This document shows positions 1-7,965 of a stretch of 64,000 bases of DNA, piece by piece. Under the pieces are notes generated by a model. That model was not told where the DNA came from. It saw only the letters and a program-made list of their open reading frames with translations, and made no database searches. The stretch's first letter is position 1. Every line of letters starts with the position of its first letter. This DNA is from Embleya sp049739465 (GTDB taxonomy: Bacteria > Actinomycetota > Actinomycetes > Streptomycetales > Streptomycetaceae). The DNA lies in NCBI RefSeq assembly GCF_049739465.1, contig NZ_JBMHHY010000005.1, positions 335,505-399,504 of the forward strand, read 5' to 3'. The translations under genes and the position numbers were made by a program.

Positions 1-258
1 GCCGAGTACACGAGATGGGCGACCGGAAACGTTGCACGGGCAGCGGCGGACCGCCGCCGGGACGGGCGGATCGATCGGGTGCTCGGGGAGTGGTCGTCCG
101 GGCTCGACGCGGTGAGTTCACGCGTCGGCCACAACACGCGCCCTCGATGGCCGAAATGCCCGACAGCCGGCCCGACATGGACCCCGACAAATCGGATCGG
201 GGTACCTCACGGGCCGGCTGTGCGGCTCGGCAGCTCGGCGGCTCGGCGGCTCGGCGGC
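1..258. other. left edge, no gene supported
   Basis: No convincing coding region is visible in these 258 bases. Frame 1 on the plus strand is open from the first base but runs on antisense through the next gene without a stop, so it is probably not a real C-terminus. The last 40 bases before the RraA-like stop are a short imperfect repeat of a GGCTCGGCG-type unit. Confidence 0.4.
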
Positions 259-918
259 TCAGTGGTTGCGGAGGCGGGTGATCGCCTCGGCCTTGGGGGT
301 GTACGCGCGGGGGAGGCGCAGGCCGGCGGTCAGGGCGGCCAGGACCTCCTCCTCCGCGCGATGGTAGGTGAGCGCGTCGGCGAGGAGCCGGTCCGCGTCG
401 GCCGTCGGCAGGGCCACCGCGCCGCCGTCGTCGAGCAGGATCGGGTCGCCGTCCGCGACGGGTACGCCGGCGATCTCCAGTGGGCCGCCGATCTCGGCGA
501 CGTGTACCGCGCCGCCGGGGCCGGCCGTCGCCTCGGCCAACGCCCAAAGCCGCAGGCCCAGTCGGCGTATCGCCGACACGTCCCGGACGCTGCCCTCGAT
601 CAGTGCGCCGATCGCGCCTCGGGCCAGTGCGGCGGCGGTGAGGATCTCGCCCCAGACCGCACCGGGGGCCGCGTCGGCGCCGGCGATCACCACGACGCGG
701 CCGGCCAGATCCTCCGCGAGCAGCGCGTGCAGCGGCTTGAGCCCGTGACCGCCCGGCCCGGCGGCGATCCGGACCGTACGGGCCGCCCCGAGCAGCGCGC
801 CCGCACCCCGATGGAACGGCCGCAGCGGCGGCGTCAACCACCCGCCACAGCCGCGAAGTTGGAGCAGATCGGCAAGTGCGGCGGTGGCGGGTAGTGCGGA
901 CGGTTCGACACCGGTCAT
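259..918 (-). CDS. RraA-like / HMG aldolase family protein
   Basis: This 219-aa protein belongs to the RraA/4-hydroxy-4-methyl-2-oxoglutarate aldolase fold family, whose members cleave or decarboxylate 2-oxo acids or act as RNase E inhibitors. The central stretch around residues 90-115 has the family pattern with the catalytic Arg-Asp pair at R112-D113 (ARGAIGALIEGSVRD). The ATG start overlaps the stop of the upstream acyl-CoA ligase as ATGA, so it is the last gene of a coupled operon, and the longer open frame upstream is antisense shadow. In an operon with a CoA ligase and hydantoinase subunits, an aldolase or decarboxylase role is likelier than RNase regulation. The substrate is not known. 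Confidence 0.8.
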   Translation of the reverse strand: MTGVEPSALPATAALADLLQLRGCGGWLTPPLRPFHRGAGALLGAARTVRIAAGPGGHGLKPLHALLAEDLAGRVVVIAGADAAPGAVWGEILTAAALARGAIGALIEGSVRDVSAIRRLGLRLWALAEATAGPGGAVHVAEIGGPLEIAGVPVADGDPILLDDGGAVALPTADADRLLADALTYHRAEEEVLAALTAGLRLPRAYTPKAEAITRLRNH

Positions 919-2456
919 CGGGAAGTCCTCTCGGTCAGCAGGAACTTGCGGATCTTGCCCACCGAGGTCCGGGGCAATTCGGCCACCCGCTCGAAGCGCA
1001 CCGGCCGCTTCGCCTTGGCCAGCCGGGCGGCGCACCACTCGGCGAGGTCGTCCAGTGCGGTTGCGTTCGCCTCGGGTACGGCCACCACGAAGGCCACCGG
1101 CACCTCGTCGCGCACCTCGTCCGGGACACCTACCACCGCCGCCTCCAACACCGCCGGATGCTCGGCGAGTACGGCCTCGATCTCCACGACCGAGACATTC
1201 TCCCCGGCCACCTTGAGCACGTCGCCGCGTCGCCCGGCGAAGCGGAAATGCCCGTCGGGGTCGACCCGGGCCCGGTCGCCGGTGACGAACCAGCCGTCCC
1301 GGTAGGCGGCGGCGGTCGCGGCCGGATCGTCCAGGTAACCGGCGAACAGGCTCACCCCCGGCTCGCCGCCGACCACGATCTCGCCGTCGTGTACCGCCAC
1401 CACGCAGCCGGGCGTGGGCCGGCCCATCGAGCTCGGGATCGGCGCGGCGGCGGGATTGGTCAGCACCGCCGGGATGGTCTCGGTCATCCCGTACAACTGG
1501 CGCGGCCGACAACCGCCGAGCAGGGCGGCGAACCGCTCGTACTGCTCGTCGGTCACATTTTGCGCGAACCAGCAGTGCCGTACCCGCAGTTCGGGGAGCG
1601 CCTCCCGAGTATCACCGGCCCCACCGGTCCTACTGGTCCCACCGGCCCCACCGGTCCGAGCCAGAATCATCCGAATCGGCGCGGCGAACAGACTGAGATG
1701 GGTGACCCCGTGCCGAGCGGCCTGCGCAATGAAGCCGCTCGCCGAAAACGAAGGCAACAACACCACACTCGCACCCACCTGAACCGCCGCCGCGAACGAG
1801 TAGTACTGCGCATTGGCATGGAACATCGGCAACACCACGAACTGCCGATCCTCGGGCCCGAGTTCGGCGGCGGCGGCCATCACCGCACCGGCGAAGGCAT
1901 AGTTGGCCTGAGTGACCATCACACACTTCGGCTCGGCGGTCGTCCCGGAGGTGAACATCAGCCCGGCCAGATCGTGCGGCTCGGGCTCGACCTCGGGTAC
2001 GGTCGCGGGCGGGCCGAGCAGGGTCGCCAGAGCGGTGTCGTCCTCGGCCACCTCGACCACGGTCGTACCCGTGTCCCGGGCCGCGGCCCGGTAGTCGGTG
2101 GCCCGCTCGGGTGCGCAGAAGCCGAGCCGGGCGCCGGTCCGGCGCAGCTGCGCGGCCAGTTCCGGGGTGCGGGCCGAGGGGTCGTGGCACACCATCGCCG
2201 CGCCGACGCGGACCAGGGCGAGCCAAAGCGCCACGTAGGCCGGGCAGTTGCGCAGCGCGATACCGACCCGATCACCGGGCGCGACGCCGCGCGCAAGCAG
2301 CCCACCGGCCACCCGGGCCACCAGGGCATCGAACTCGGCGTAGGTCCAACGAGTCGTCTCGCCGTCGGACCCCGCCCAGATCAGGAAGGGCGAGTGCGGG
2401 TGGGCAGCCACGGTCGCGGCCCAACGCGCCGCGAAAGTGGGCGGGACGGATGTCAT
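915..2456 (-). CDS. AMP-forming acyl-CoA synthetase / CoA ligase
   Basis: This 513-aa member of the ANL superfamily activates a carboxylic acid with ATP and transfers it to CoA. Motifs in order are TSGTTAEPK (169-177), YGMTET (322-327), TGD (392-394) and PRTSVGKIRK (495-504) with the catalytic lysine at K501. The start is set by a strong GGAGG five bases before the ATG at 2456, although the frame is open further upstream. Residues about 267-282 are a Gly/Thr-rich insertion made by a 9-bp tandem repeat. It lies 265 bp downstream of hyuB and overlaps the RraA-like gene as ATGA. Substrate specificity cannot be read from sequence; a ketone-derived beta-keto acid made by the neighbouring carboxylase-like proteins is one possibility. 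Confidence 0.88.
   Translation of the reverse strand: MTSVPPTFAARWAATVAAHPHSPFLIWAGSDGETTRWTYAEFDALVARVAGGLLARGVAPGDRVGIALRNCPAYVALWLALVRVGAAMVCHDPSARTPELAAQLRRTGARLGFCAPERATDYRAAARDTGTTVVEVAEDDTALATLLGPPATVPEVEPEPHDLAGLMFTSGTTAEPKCVMVTQANYAFAGAVMAAAAELGPEDRQFVVLPMFHANAQYYSFAAAVQVGASVVLLPSFSASGFIAQAARHGVTHLSLFAAPIRMILARTGGAGGTSRTGGAGDTREALPELRVRHCWFAQNVTDEQYERFAALLGGCRPRQLYGMTETIPAVLTNPAAAPIPSSMGRPTPGCVVAVHDGEIVVGGEPGVSLFAGYLDDPAATAAAYRDGWFVTGDRARVDPDGHFRFAGRRGDVLKVAGENVSVVEIEAVLAEHPAVLEAAVVGVPDEVRDEVPVAFVVAVPEANATALDDLAEWCAARLAKAKRPVRFERVAELPRTSVGKIRKFLLTERTSR
1612..1656. repeat. 9-bp tandem repeat inside the CoA ligase gene
   Basis: Five imperfect copies of a 9-bp unit of the type CCACCGGTC lie head to tail. 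The period is a multiple of three, so the reading frame is kept and the repeat encodes a Thr-Gly-Gly/Ala-Gly-Gly stretch in the ligase. The same kind of 9-bp expansion occurs at other places in this window. Confidence 0.85.
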
Positions 2457-2721
2457 GTCGACCTCCAGGACATCGACCGGGGATGGAAACGGACGGAAGG
2501 CCGGGCCGAACGCGATCACGGCCGCCGGGGGCCGGGCCCGGCCGCAGCAGCAACGGGCGTCGGCACGACGGAGGTTGCGCGCCCGCGCGGCCCGGGCCGG
2601 CCCGGCCCGGCCTCGCCGCGCCCGGCCCGCCGCCCGGTCCAGGCCGCACCCGAGGGTACGCAGGCCGCACTCGACGGCACCCACGCCGGCGCGCGACCAA
2701 GGCCGCGCGCCGGCCCCTCGA

Positions 2722-4311
2722 TCAACTCGCGGCCGCTGCCTCCGCCCCCGCGACGGGCGTCCCGTACCCACCCCCACCCGGCAGCTCCAACCGCACCACG
2801 TCCCCCGGTTGCAGTGTGATCCGGGCCTGGGTGCGGACCGGCTCCCCGTTGACCAGGAAGCGCCCCGTGGCGCCCTCCGCGCCGCCGAAGATGCCGCGCG
2901 GGCCGCGCGCCAGCCGGCTCGCGACCGCGTTGAGGACCCACGGCGACGGCGAGTCGACGGTGAACTCGATGGTCTGTCCCATCCCGCCCTCCTGCGCCCC
3001 GGCCCCACCGGAACCACGCCGAAGCTCCTTGCGCAGGAAGCGAATCGGCGCCGACGCCTCGACCACCTCCAGCGGCACCGCCGAAACGCCCGTCGGATAC
3101 GACGTCGTGGACAACCCCGGCTTGCCCGCCCGCGCCCCCACCCCACCCGCGTACGTGAACATCGCGGTGATGAACGGCTTCCCCGCCGCGTCGTGTCCAC
3201 TGACCTGCATGGTCCACACCGCCGCCGACCCCTCGGCCATCACCGCCGCCGGCAACGCCTGCGACATCGCGTTGAGCAGCGGCATCGGCAGGAACATGCC
3301 CACCACGTGCCGCGCGGTGCACGGCGCCGGCGACACCGCGTTGACGATGCTGCCCACCGGCGCCTCGACCCGGATCGGCGCCAACGACCCCGCGTTGTTG
3401 GGCACATCCGGATTGAGCAGGCTGCGCAGCGTGAACGTGGTATACGCGTGCGTGTAGTTCTTCACCACATTGATCCCGAACGGACTCGCCCCCGACGACC
3501 CCGCGTAGTCCACCAGGATCTCGCCCGCCTCGGCGTCGATGGTGACCGCGACCTTGATGGTGATCTCCGAGCCGTCCGCCAGGTCCAGGATCGACGCGGC
3601 CTCGTACGTCCCGCCCGGGAGCGCCCGGATCGCCCGCCGCGTGGCCTCCTCCGAACGCCGGATCACCTCGTCGCCCAGATCCTCGATGTCCGCCAGCGCA
3701 TACGCGTCGAGCAGCGTCTTCAGCCGCGCCGCGCCCACCTCACCCGAGGCCATCTGGGCATGCAGGTCCCCGGCCATGTGCGTGGGCTGCCGAACATTCG
3801 CCAGCACGAAGTCCCAGACCGGCTCGTTGCGTTCGCCACCGACCATGAGCTTGCTGATCGGGATCCACAGACCCTCCTCGAACACGTCCCGCGCGCCCGC
3901 GCCGATCCCATAACCACCGACGTCGGTGTGATGGATCGTCGAGCCGAAGAACGCGATCACCCGACCGCCGCGCCACACCGGCACCAGGACAGTGACGTCC
4001 AGGAGCTGACCGGCCGTCTGATACGGGTCGTTGGTGACCAGTACATCGCCGGGCGCGAGCGAGTCCACCGGATGCCGGTCCAGGATGTTGCGACACGCGA
4101 TGGCCAGCGAGTTGATGTGCCCCGGCGTACCGGTGACCGCCTGCGCGACCATCCGCCCCCGCCGGTCGAACAGCGCGTTGGCCAGGTCGCCCGCCTCGCG
4201 CACGATCGGGCTGAACGCGGCCCGTTGGAGTGCCTTGGCCTGCTCATTGACGGTGGCGACGAGGGAGCCCCACAGGACTTCCAACTCGATCGCGTCGAAG
4301 GTACGAGTCAC
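2722..4311 (-). CDS. hyuB: hydantoinase B / oxoprolinase family subunit
   Basis: This 529-aa protein is the HyuB-type partner of the ATP-dependent N-methylhydantoinase, oxoprolinase and acetone/acetophenone carboxylase family. Family features include the N-terminal FSPIVREAGDLANALFD segment, TNDPYQTAGQLLD, HHTDVGGYGIGAGARDVFEEG, and a Gly-rich C-terminus ending near LELPGGGGYGTP. The GTG start at 4311 overlaps the hyuA stop as GTGA, which fixes the start despite a longer open frame. Length is normal for the family. HyuA and HyuB normally form one complex that couples ATP hydrolysis to ring opening or carboxylation. Sequence alone does not separate hydantoinase from carboxylase activity. Confidence 0.88.
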   Translation of the reverse strand: MTRTFDAIELEVLWGSLVATVNEQAKALQRAAFSPIVREAGDLANALFDRRGRMVAQAVTGTPGHINSLAIACRNILDRHPVDSLAPGDVLVTNDPYQTAGQLLDVTVLVPVWRGGRVIAFFGSTIHHTDVGGYGIGAGARDVFEEGLWIPISKLMVGGERNEPVWDFVLANVRQPTHMAGDLHAQMASGEVGAARLKTLLDAYALADIEDLGDEVIRRSEEATRRAIRALPGGTYEAASILDLADGSEITIKVAVTIDAEAGEILVDYAGSSGASPFGINVVKNYTHAYTTFTLRSLLNPDVPNNAGSLAPIRVEAPVGSIVNAVSPAPCTARHVVGMFLPMPLLNAMSQALPAAVMAEGSAAVWTMQVSGHDAAGKPFITAMFTYAGGVGARAGKPGLSTTSYPTGVSAVPLEVVEASAPIRFLRKELRRGSGGAGAQEGGMGQTIEFTVDSPSPWVLNAVASRLARGPRGIFGGAEGATGRFLVNGEPVRTQARITLQPGDVVRLELPGGGGYGTPVAGAEAAAAS

Positions 4312-6461
4312 GCGGATCCCTCCTCGATGGCGGCAACGCCGGCAACAGCACCGGCAGTAGCGCCGGCAACAGCGCCCGAAACAACAGCAGTCGCGACGAT
4401 CGACCCGTCCGGCGCGACCTCGCAGGTCCACCCGTCCGGGATCACCGACGTGGTCTCCCGCTCCTCGACCAGCGCGGGCCCGTCGAAGCGGTGCCCCGCG
4501 CCGAGTTCGGCCCGGCGATACACCGGGACGTCCACGGCGGGCGTACCCAACCGGAAGCGCGCCGCGCGATACCGGTTCGGAGTCGGCGAACCGCTGCCGA
4601 CCGGCACCGTGGGCACCTCGAACCCGGGCGCGTCCGACCACGCCGCGACCCGCCAGGTGACCACCTCGACGCCCACGTCCGGGATCCGCAGGCCGTAGAT
4701 CTTCTGGTACTCGGTGTGGAACTGCTCCACGGTGTCCGCGAGCGAGGTCGGCCAGGCATCCCCCTCGCCGACCCACAGGGTGATCTCGTTGCCCTGGCCC
4801 TCGTACCGGGCGTCCAGCCCATAGCGGAAGCTCACGTCGTCCGCCTGCGCCCCGGCGGCGGCCAGCACCCGGCGCGCCTCCTGCCGCATGTCCGCGAGCA
4901 GCGTGTCCCGATCGGCCGAGACGCTCTCGTCGAGCGTCCGCACCATGCTCCGGGCCAGGTCGATGCGTACCGGACTGACCAGTGTCCCGAACGCGGACAA
5001 CACGCTCGCGTTGACCGGGAAGATCACCCGAGGCGCCTCCAACAGCGTGGCCACGCCGCACGCGTGCACCGGCCCGGCGCCGCCGAACGCGATCAGCGCC
5101 ACGCCGCGCAGGTCGATGCCGCGCTCGACCGCGTGCATCCGGGCGGAGGCGGCCATGTTCTGGTTGATCACCTCGTACACCCCGACCGCGACGTGATCGG
5201 CGTCCGCGCCCCCGCCCAACCGCTCGGCCAGTGGTGCGAACGCGGCGCGCGCGGCGGGCAGATCGAGCGGCATCTCACCGCCGAGGAAGTACTGCGGGTC
5301 GAGCAGACCGAGTACCAGGTCCGCGTCCGTGGTGGCCGGGATCGTGCCGCCCCGCGCGTAACCGACCGGGCCCGGGTCCGCGCCGGCCGAGTCCGGGCCG
5401 ACCTTGAGCAGGCCCAACTCGTCGACCCGGGCCAGGCTGCCGCCGCCCGCGCCGATCTCGACCAGGTCCACCGAGGGGATCGAGCACGGGTAGCCCGAGC
5501 CCTTCTTGAACCGGTAGACCCGGGCCACCTCGAACGCGTTGGTCAACTCGGGCCGATAGTCCTCGATCAGACAGGACTTGGCGGTCGTGCCACCCATGTC
5601 GAAGCAGAACAGCCGCTCCTCGCCCAGGCGTCGGGCGTACCAGACACCCGCCAGCGCCCCGGCCGCCGGCCCGGATTCGACCAGTCGAATCGGCACCCGG
5701 CGGGCATCGTCCGCGGAGACCACGCCGCCGTTGGAGAGCATCATCAACACCGAGGCGCCGAAGCCCTCCGCCGCCAACCAGGCCTGGAGCTCGGCCAGAT
5801 ACGGGCCGATCACCGGCATCGTGGCCGCGTTGCACGCGGTGGTCACCATGCGCGGATACTCGCGGATCTGCGGGGTCACCTCGTGCGACGCGCACACCGG
5901 AACCGAGAGCCGCTTGGCCAACCCCTCGGCAACCGCCCGCTCGTTGGCGGCATTCGCGTACGAGTTGAGCAGGCACACCGCGACCGCCTCCACCTCGTTC
6001 GCAGTCAACTGCGCGGCCAACGCGTCGAGTTCGGCCTCGCCCGGCACGGTACGGACCTCGCCGTCGGCCATCGTGCGCTCGTCGATCTCGAAGACCAGCT
6101 CACGCGGGATCGGCGGGGCCGGGAACTCGATCTGCAGGTCGTACATGTCGTACCGGTGCTCGTTGCGGATCTCCAGCGTGTCGCCGAAGCCCGAGGTGGT
6201 CACCAGCGCGGCGCGCCCGGTCTTGCCCTCGATCAGGGCGTTGGTGATCAGCGTGGTCGCGTGCACGATCGGCCGGGTGATGTCGGCCGGGGTGATCCCG
6301 GCCTTGGTCAGCGCCGAGGTAACCCCCGCGCGCACCCCGCCGAGCGGGGCGGACGGGGTGGTCAGCGTCTTCTCGACCACCACGCGGCCGGTGTCGGCAT
6401 CCAACAGGACCACGTCGGTGAAGGTGCCACCGATGTCTACGGCAAGGCGCCAGTCGGTCAC
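4308..6461 (-). CDS. hyuA: hydantoinase A / oxoprolinase family ATPase subunit
   Basis: This 717-aa HyuA-type subunit binds ATP through an actin-like fold. DIGGTFTDVV lies at about residues 9-18, followed by the family blocks HATTLITNALIEG, FDMGGTTAKSCLIE and AFGGAGPVHA. The GTG start at 6461 has a GAGGAGG ribosome site seven bases upstream. The last 25 residues are a low-complexity Ala/Val/Gly repeat (AVAGATAGAVAGVAAIEEG) encoded by short tandem repeats at about 4326-4385, unlike the rest of the protein. It is preceded by the ferredoxin gene with an 80-bp gap and followed by overlapping hyuB. The pair could be an N-methylhydantoinase, a 5-oxoprolinase or an acetone/acetophenone-type carboxylase; no third carboxylase subunit is seen nearby. 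Confidence 0.9.
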   Translation of the reverse strand: MTDWRLAVDIGGTFTDVVLLDADTGRVVVEKTLTTPSAPLGGVRAGVTSALTKAGITPADITRPIVHATTLITNALIEGKTGRAALVTTSGFGDTLEIRNEHRYDMYDLQIEFPAPPIPRELVFEIDERTMADGEVRTVPGEAELDALAAQLTANEVEAVAVCLLNSYANAANERAVAEGLAKRLSVPVCASHEVTPQIREYPRMVTTACNAATMPVIGPYLAELQAWLAAEGFGASVLMMLSNGGVVSADDARRVPIRLVESGPAAGALAGVWYARRLGEERLFCFDMGGTTAKSCLIEDYRPELTNAFEVARVYRFKKGSGYPCSIPSVDLVEIGAGGGSLARVDELGLLKVGPDSAGADPGPVGYARGGTIPATTDADLVLGLLDPQYFLGGEMPLDLPAARAAFAPLAERLGGGADADHVAVGVYEVINQNMAASARMHAVERGIDLRGVALIAFGGAGPVHACGVATLLEAPRVIFPVNASVLSAFGTLVSPVRIDLARSMVRTLDESVSADRDTLLADMRQEARRVLAAAGAQADDVSFRYGLDARYEGQGNEITLWVGEGDAWPTSLADTVEQFHTEYQKIYGLRIPDVGVEVVTWRVAAWSDAPGFEVPTVPVGSGSPTPNRYRAARFRLGTPAVDVPVYRRAELGAGHRFDGPALVEERETTSVIPDGWTCEVAPDGSIVATAVVSGAVAGATAGAVAGVAAIEEGSA

Positions 6462-6541
6462 GTCAGGCCTCCTCTGTATATCGGGATGTCGGGGTATGTA
6501 GGGGTGTCGGGGCGTGGGGCAAAAAACTGGGGTTCACGCGG

Positions 6542-6856
6542 TCACGCCGGACCGAGCCGGGCCGAGCCGGTGGGCAGCGCCGCGACGGCCGGCGGATCGG
6601 CCACCGGCTCGGCCTCCTCGCGGCCCGCGGTGGCCTCGGTGGCGGCGTCCAGATGCCACTGCCAGTCGGCCGGCAGGTCGTCGACGTGGTAGATCGCCTC
6701 GACCGGGCAGACCGGCTCACAGGCGCCGCAGTCCACGCATTGCTCGGGGTGGATGTAGAGCATGCGGTCGCCCTCGTAGATGCACTCGACGGGGCATTCC
6801 GCCACGCAGGTGCGGTCCTTGACGTCCACGCAGTTCGCGCCGATGACGTAGGTCAT
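6542..6856 (-). CDS. fdxA: seven-iron ferredoxin (FdxA type)
   Basis: This 104-aa ferredoxin has eight N-terminal cysteines at 9, 17, 21, 25, 40, 43, 46 and 50. By comparison with Azotobacter ferredoxin I, C9, C17 and C50 hold the 3Fe-4S cluster, C21, C40, C43 and C46 hold the 4Fe-4S cluster, and C25 is free. The C-terminal 45 residues are Ala/Glu-rich and look unstructured. Its ATG overlaps the korB stop as ATGA, so it is almost certainly the electron acceptor of the adjacent 2-oxoacid oxidoreductase. Confidence 0.93.
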   Translation of the reverse strand: MTYVIGANCVDVKDRTCVAECPVECIYEGDRMLYIHPEQCVDCGACEPVCPVEAIYHVDDLPADWQWHLDAATEATAGREEAEPVADPPAVAALPTGSARLGPA

Positions 6857-7965
6857 GTGCGTTCGCCTCCGGTACGGCCGGCCGCCGTCGGCGCCGGCAC
6901 GGTCCAGGTGTCGCCGCCCGCGAGCAGGTCGGCCACGCTGCCGGGCCCGCGCGCGTCGAGCGCCCGCCGACCCTGCTCGACCACCCGCCCGTCGTAGGTG
7001 GGCCGCTCAACGCTGCGGAACACCCCGATCGGGGTCGGCCCACCCGCCTCCGGCAACCGGGACAGCGCGAACGCCGGGATCGGGTCGGTGGTCCGTGCGT
7101 CGTGTACGACGGCGGTGTCCGCCGCCCCACCCGGCCGCAACCCGCCGCCGCCCGGGTCGCGGACCACCGTGCGGGTGCCGCCCGGCCCGTACCGCATCGG
7201 CTCGCCGTCTTCGAGTCGCAACACGTACTCGTCCCGGGTGCCGGGCGCCTTGAGCTGGTCGAACGCGCCGTCGTTGAAGATGTTGCAGTTCTGGTAGATC
7301 TCCACCAGCGCCGTGCCCTCGTGCGCCGCCGCCGCGCGCAGCACCGAGGTCAGATGTTTGCGGTCCGAGTCGATGGTCCGGGCGACAAAGCCCGCCTCGG
7401 CGCCCAACGCCAACGAAACCGGGTTGAAGGGGTGGTCGAGCGACCCCTCCGGGGTCGACTTGGTGATCTTCCCCGCCTCCGAGGTCGGCGAGTACTGACC
7501 CTTCGTCAGCCCATAGATGCGATTGTTGAACAGCAGGATCTTCAGGTTGACGTTGCGCCGCAACGCGTGAATCAGATGATTCCCGCCGATCGACAACGCG
7601 TCGCCATCGCCGGTGACCACCCACACGCTCAGATCCGGACGGGACACCGCCAGCCCGGTGGCGATCGCGGGCGCCCGCCCATGGATCGAGTGCATCCCGT
7701 AGGTGTCCAGGTAATACGGGAAGCGACTGGAGCACCCGATGCCCGAAACGAAGACGATGTTCTCCCGGCGCAACCCCAGTTCGGGCAGGAACCCCTGAAC
7801 GGCCGCCAGGATCGCGTAGTCACCGCACCCCGGACACCACCGAACCTCCTGATCACTACGGAAGTCCCGGGCAGAGAGCGGTGGTGGTGGTTGCTCCGAA
7901 CCGACAATGGTGGAAAGGGCGGAGAACGTGGGAATGGTGGATTGCATTACCGCCGGCTCAGACAT
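6853..7965 (-). CDS. korB: 2-oxoacid:ferredoxin oxidoreductase beta subunit
   Basis: This 370-aa thiamine-diphosphate-binding subunit of a 2-oxoglutarate (or other 2-oxoacid):ferredoxin oxidoreductase has the motifs WCPGCGDYAIL near the start, the TPP/Mg signature VTGDGDALSIGGNH, NNRIYGLTKGQYSPTS and YQNCNIFNDGAF. The ATG start at 7965 overlaps the end of korA by eight bases. With KorA it decarboxylates a 2-oxoacid to the acyl-CoA and passes two electrons to ferredoxin, whose gene follows with an ATGA overlap. The Gly/Pro-rich C-terminal 100 residues are typical of actinobacterial KorB. Confidence 0.93.
   Translation of the reverse strand: MSEPAVMQSTIPTFSALSTIVGSEQPPPPLSARDFRSDQEVRWCPGCGDYAILAAVQGFLPELGLRRENIVFVSGIGCSSRFPYYLDTYGMHSIHGRAPAIATGLAVSRPDLSVWVVTGDGDALSIGGNHLIHALRRNVNLKILLFNNRIYGLTKGQYSPTSEAGKITKSTPEGSLDHPFNPVSLALGAEAGFVARTIDSDRKHLTSVLRAAAAHEGTALVEIYQNCNIFNDGAFDQLKAPGTRDEYVLRLEDGEPMRYGPGGTRTVVRDPGGGGLRPGGAADTAVVHDARTTDPIPAFALSRLPEAGGPTPIGVFRSVERPTYDGRVVEQGRRALDARGPGSVADLLAGGDTWTVPAPTAAGRTGGERT

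Noticed and set aside
876..2819. Long plus-strand open frame of 647 aa
   Set aside because: It is antisense to the CoA ligase, which has all ANL motifs; the plus translation shows repeats of Gly-Pro-Thr-type low complexity only.
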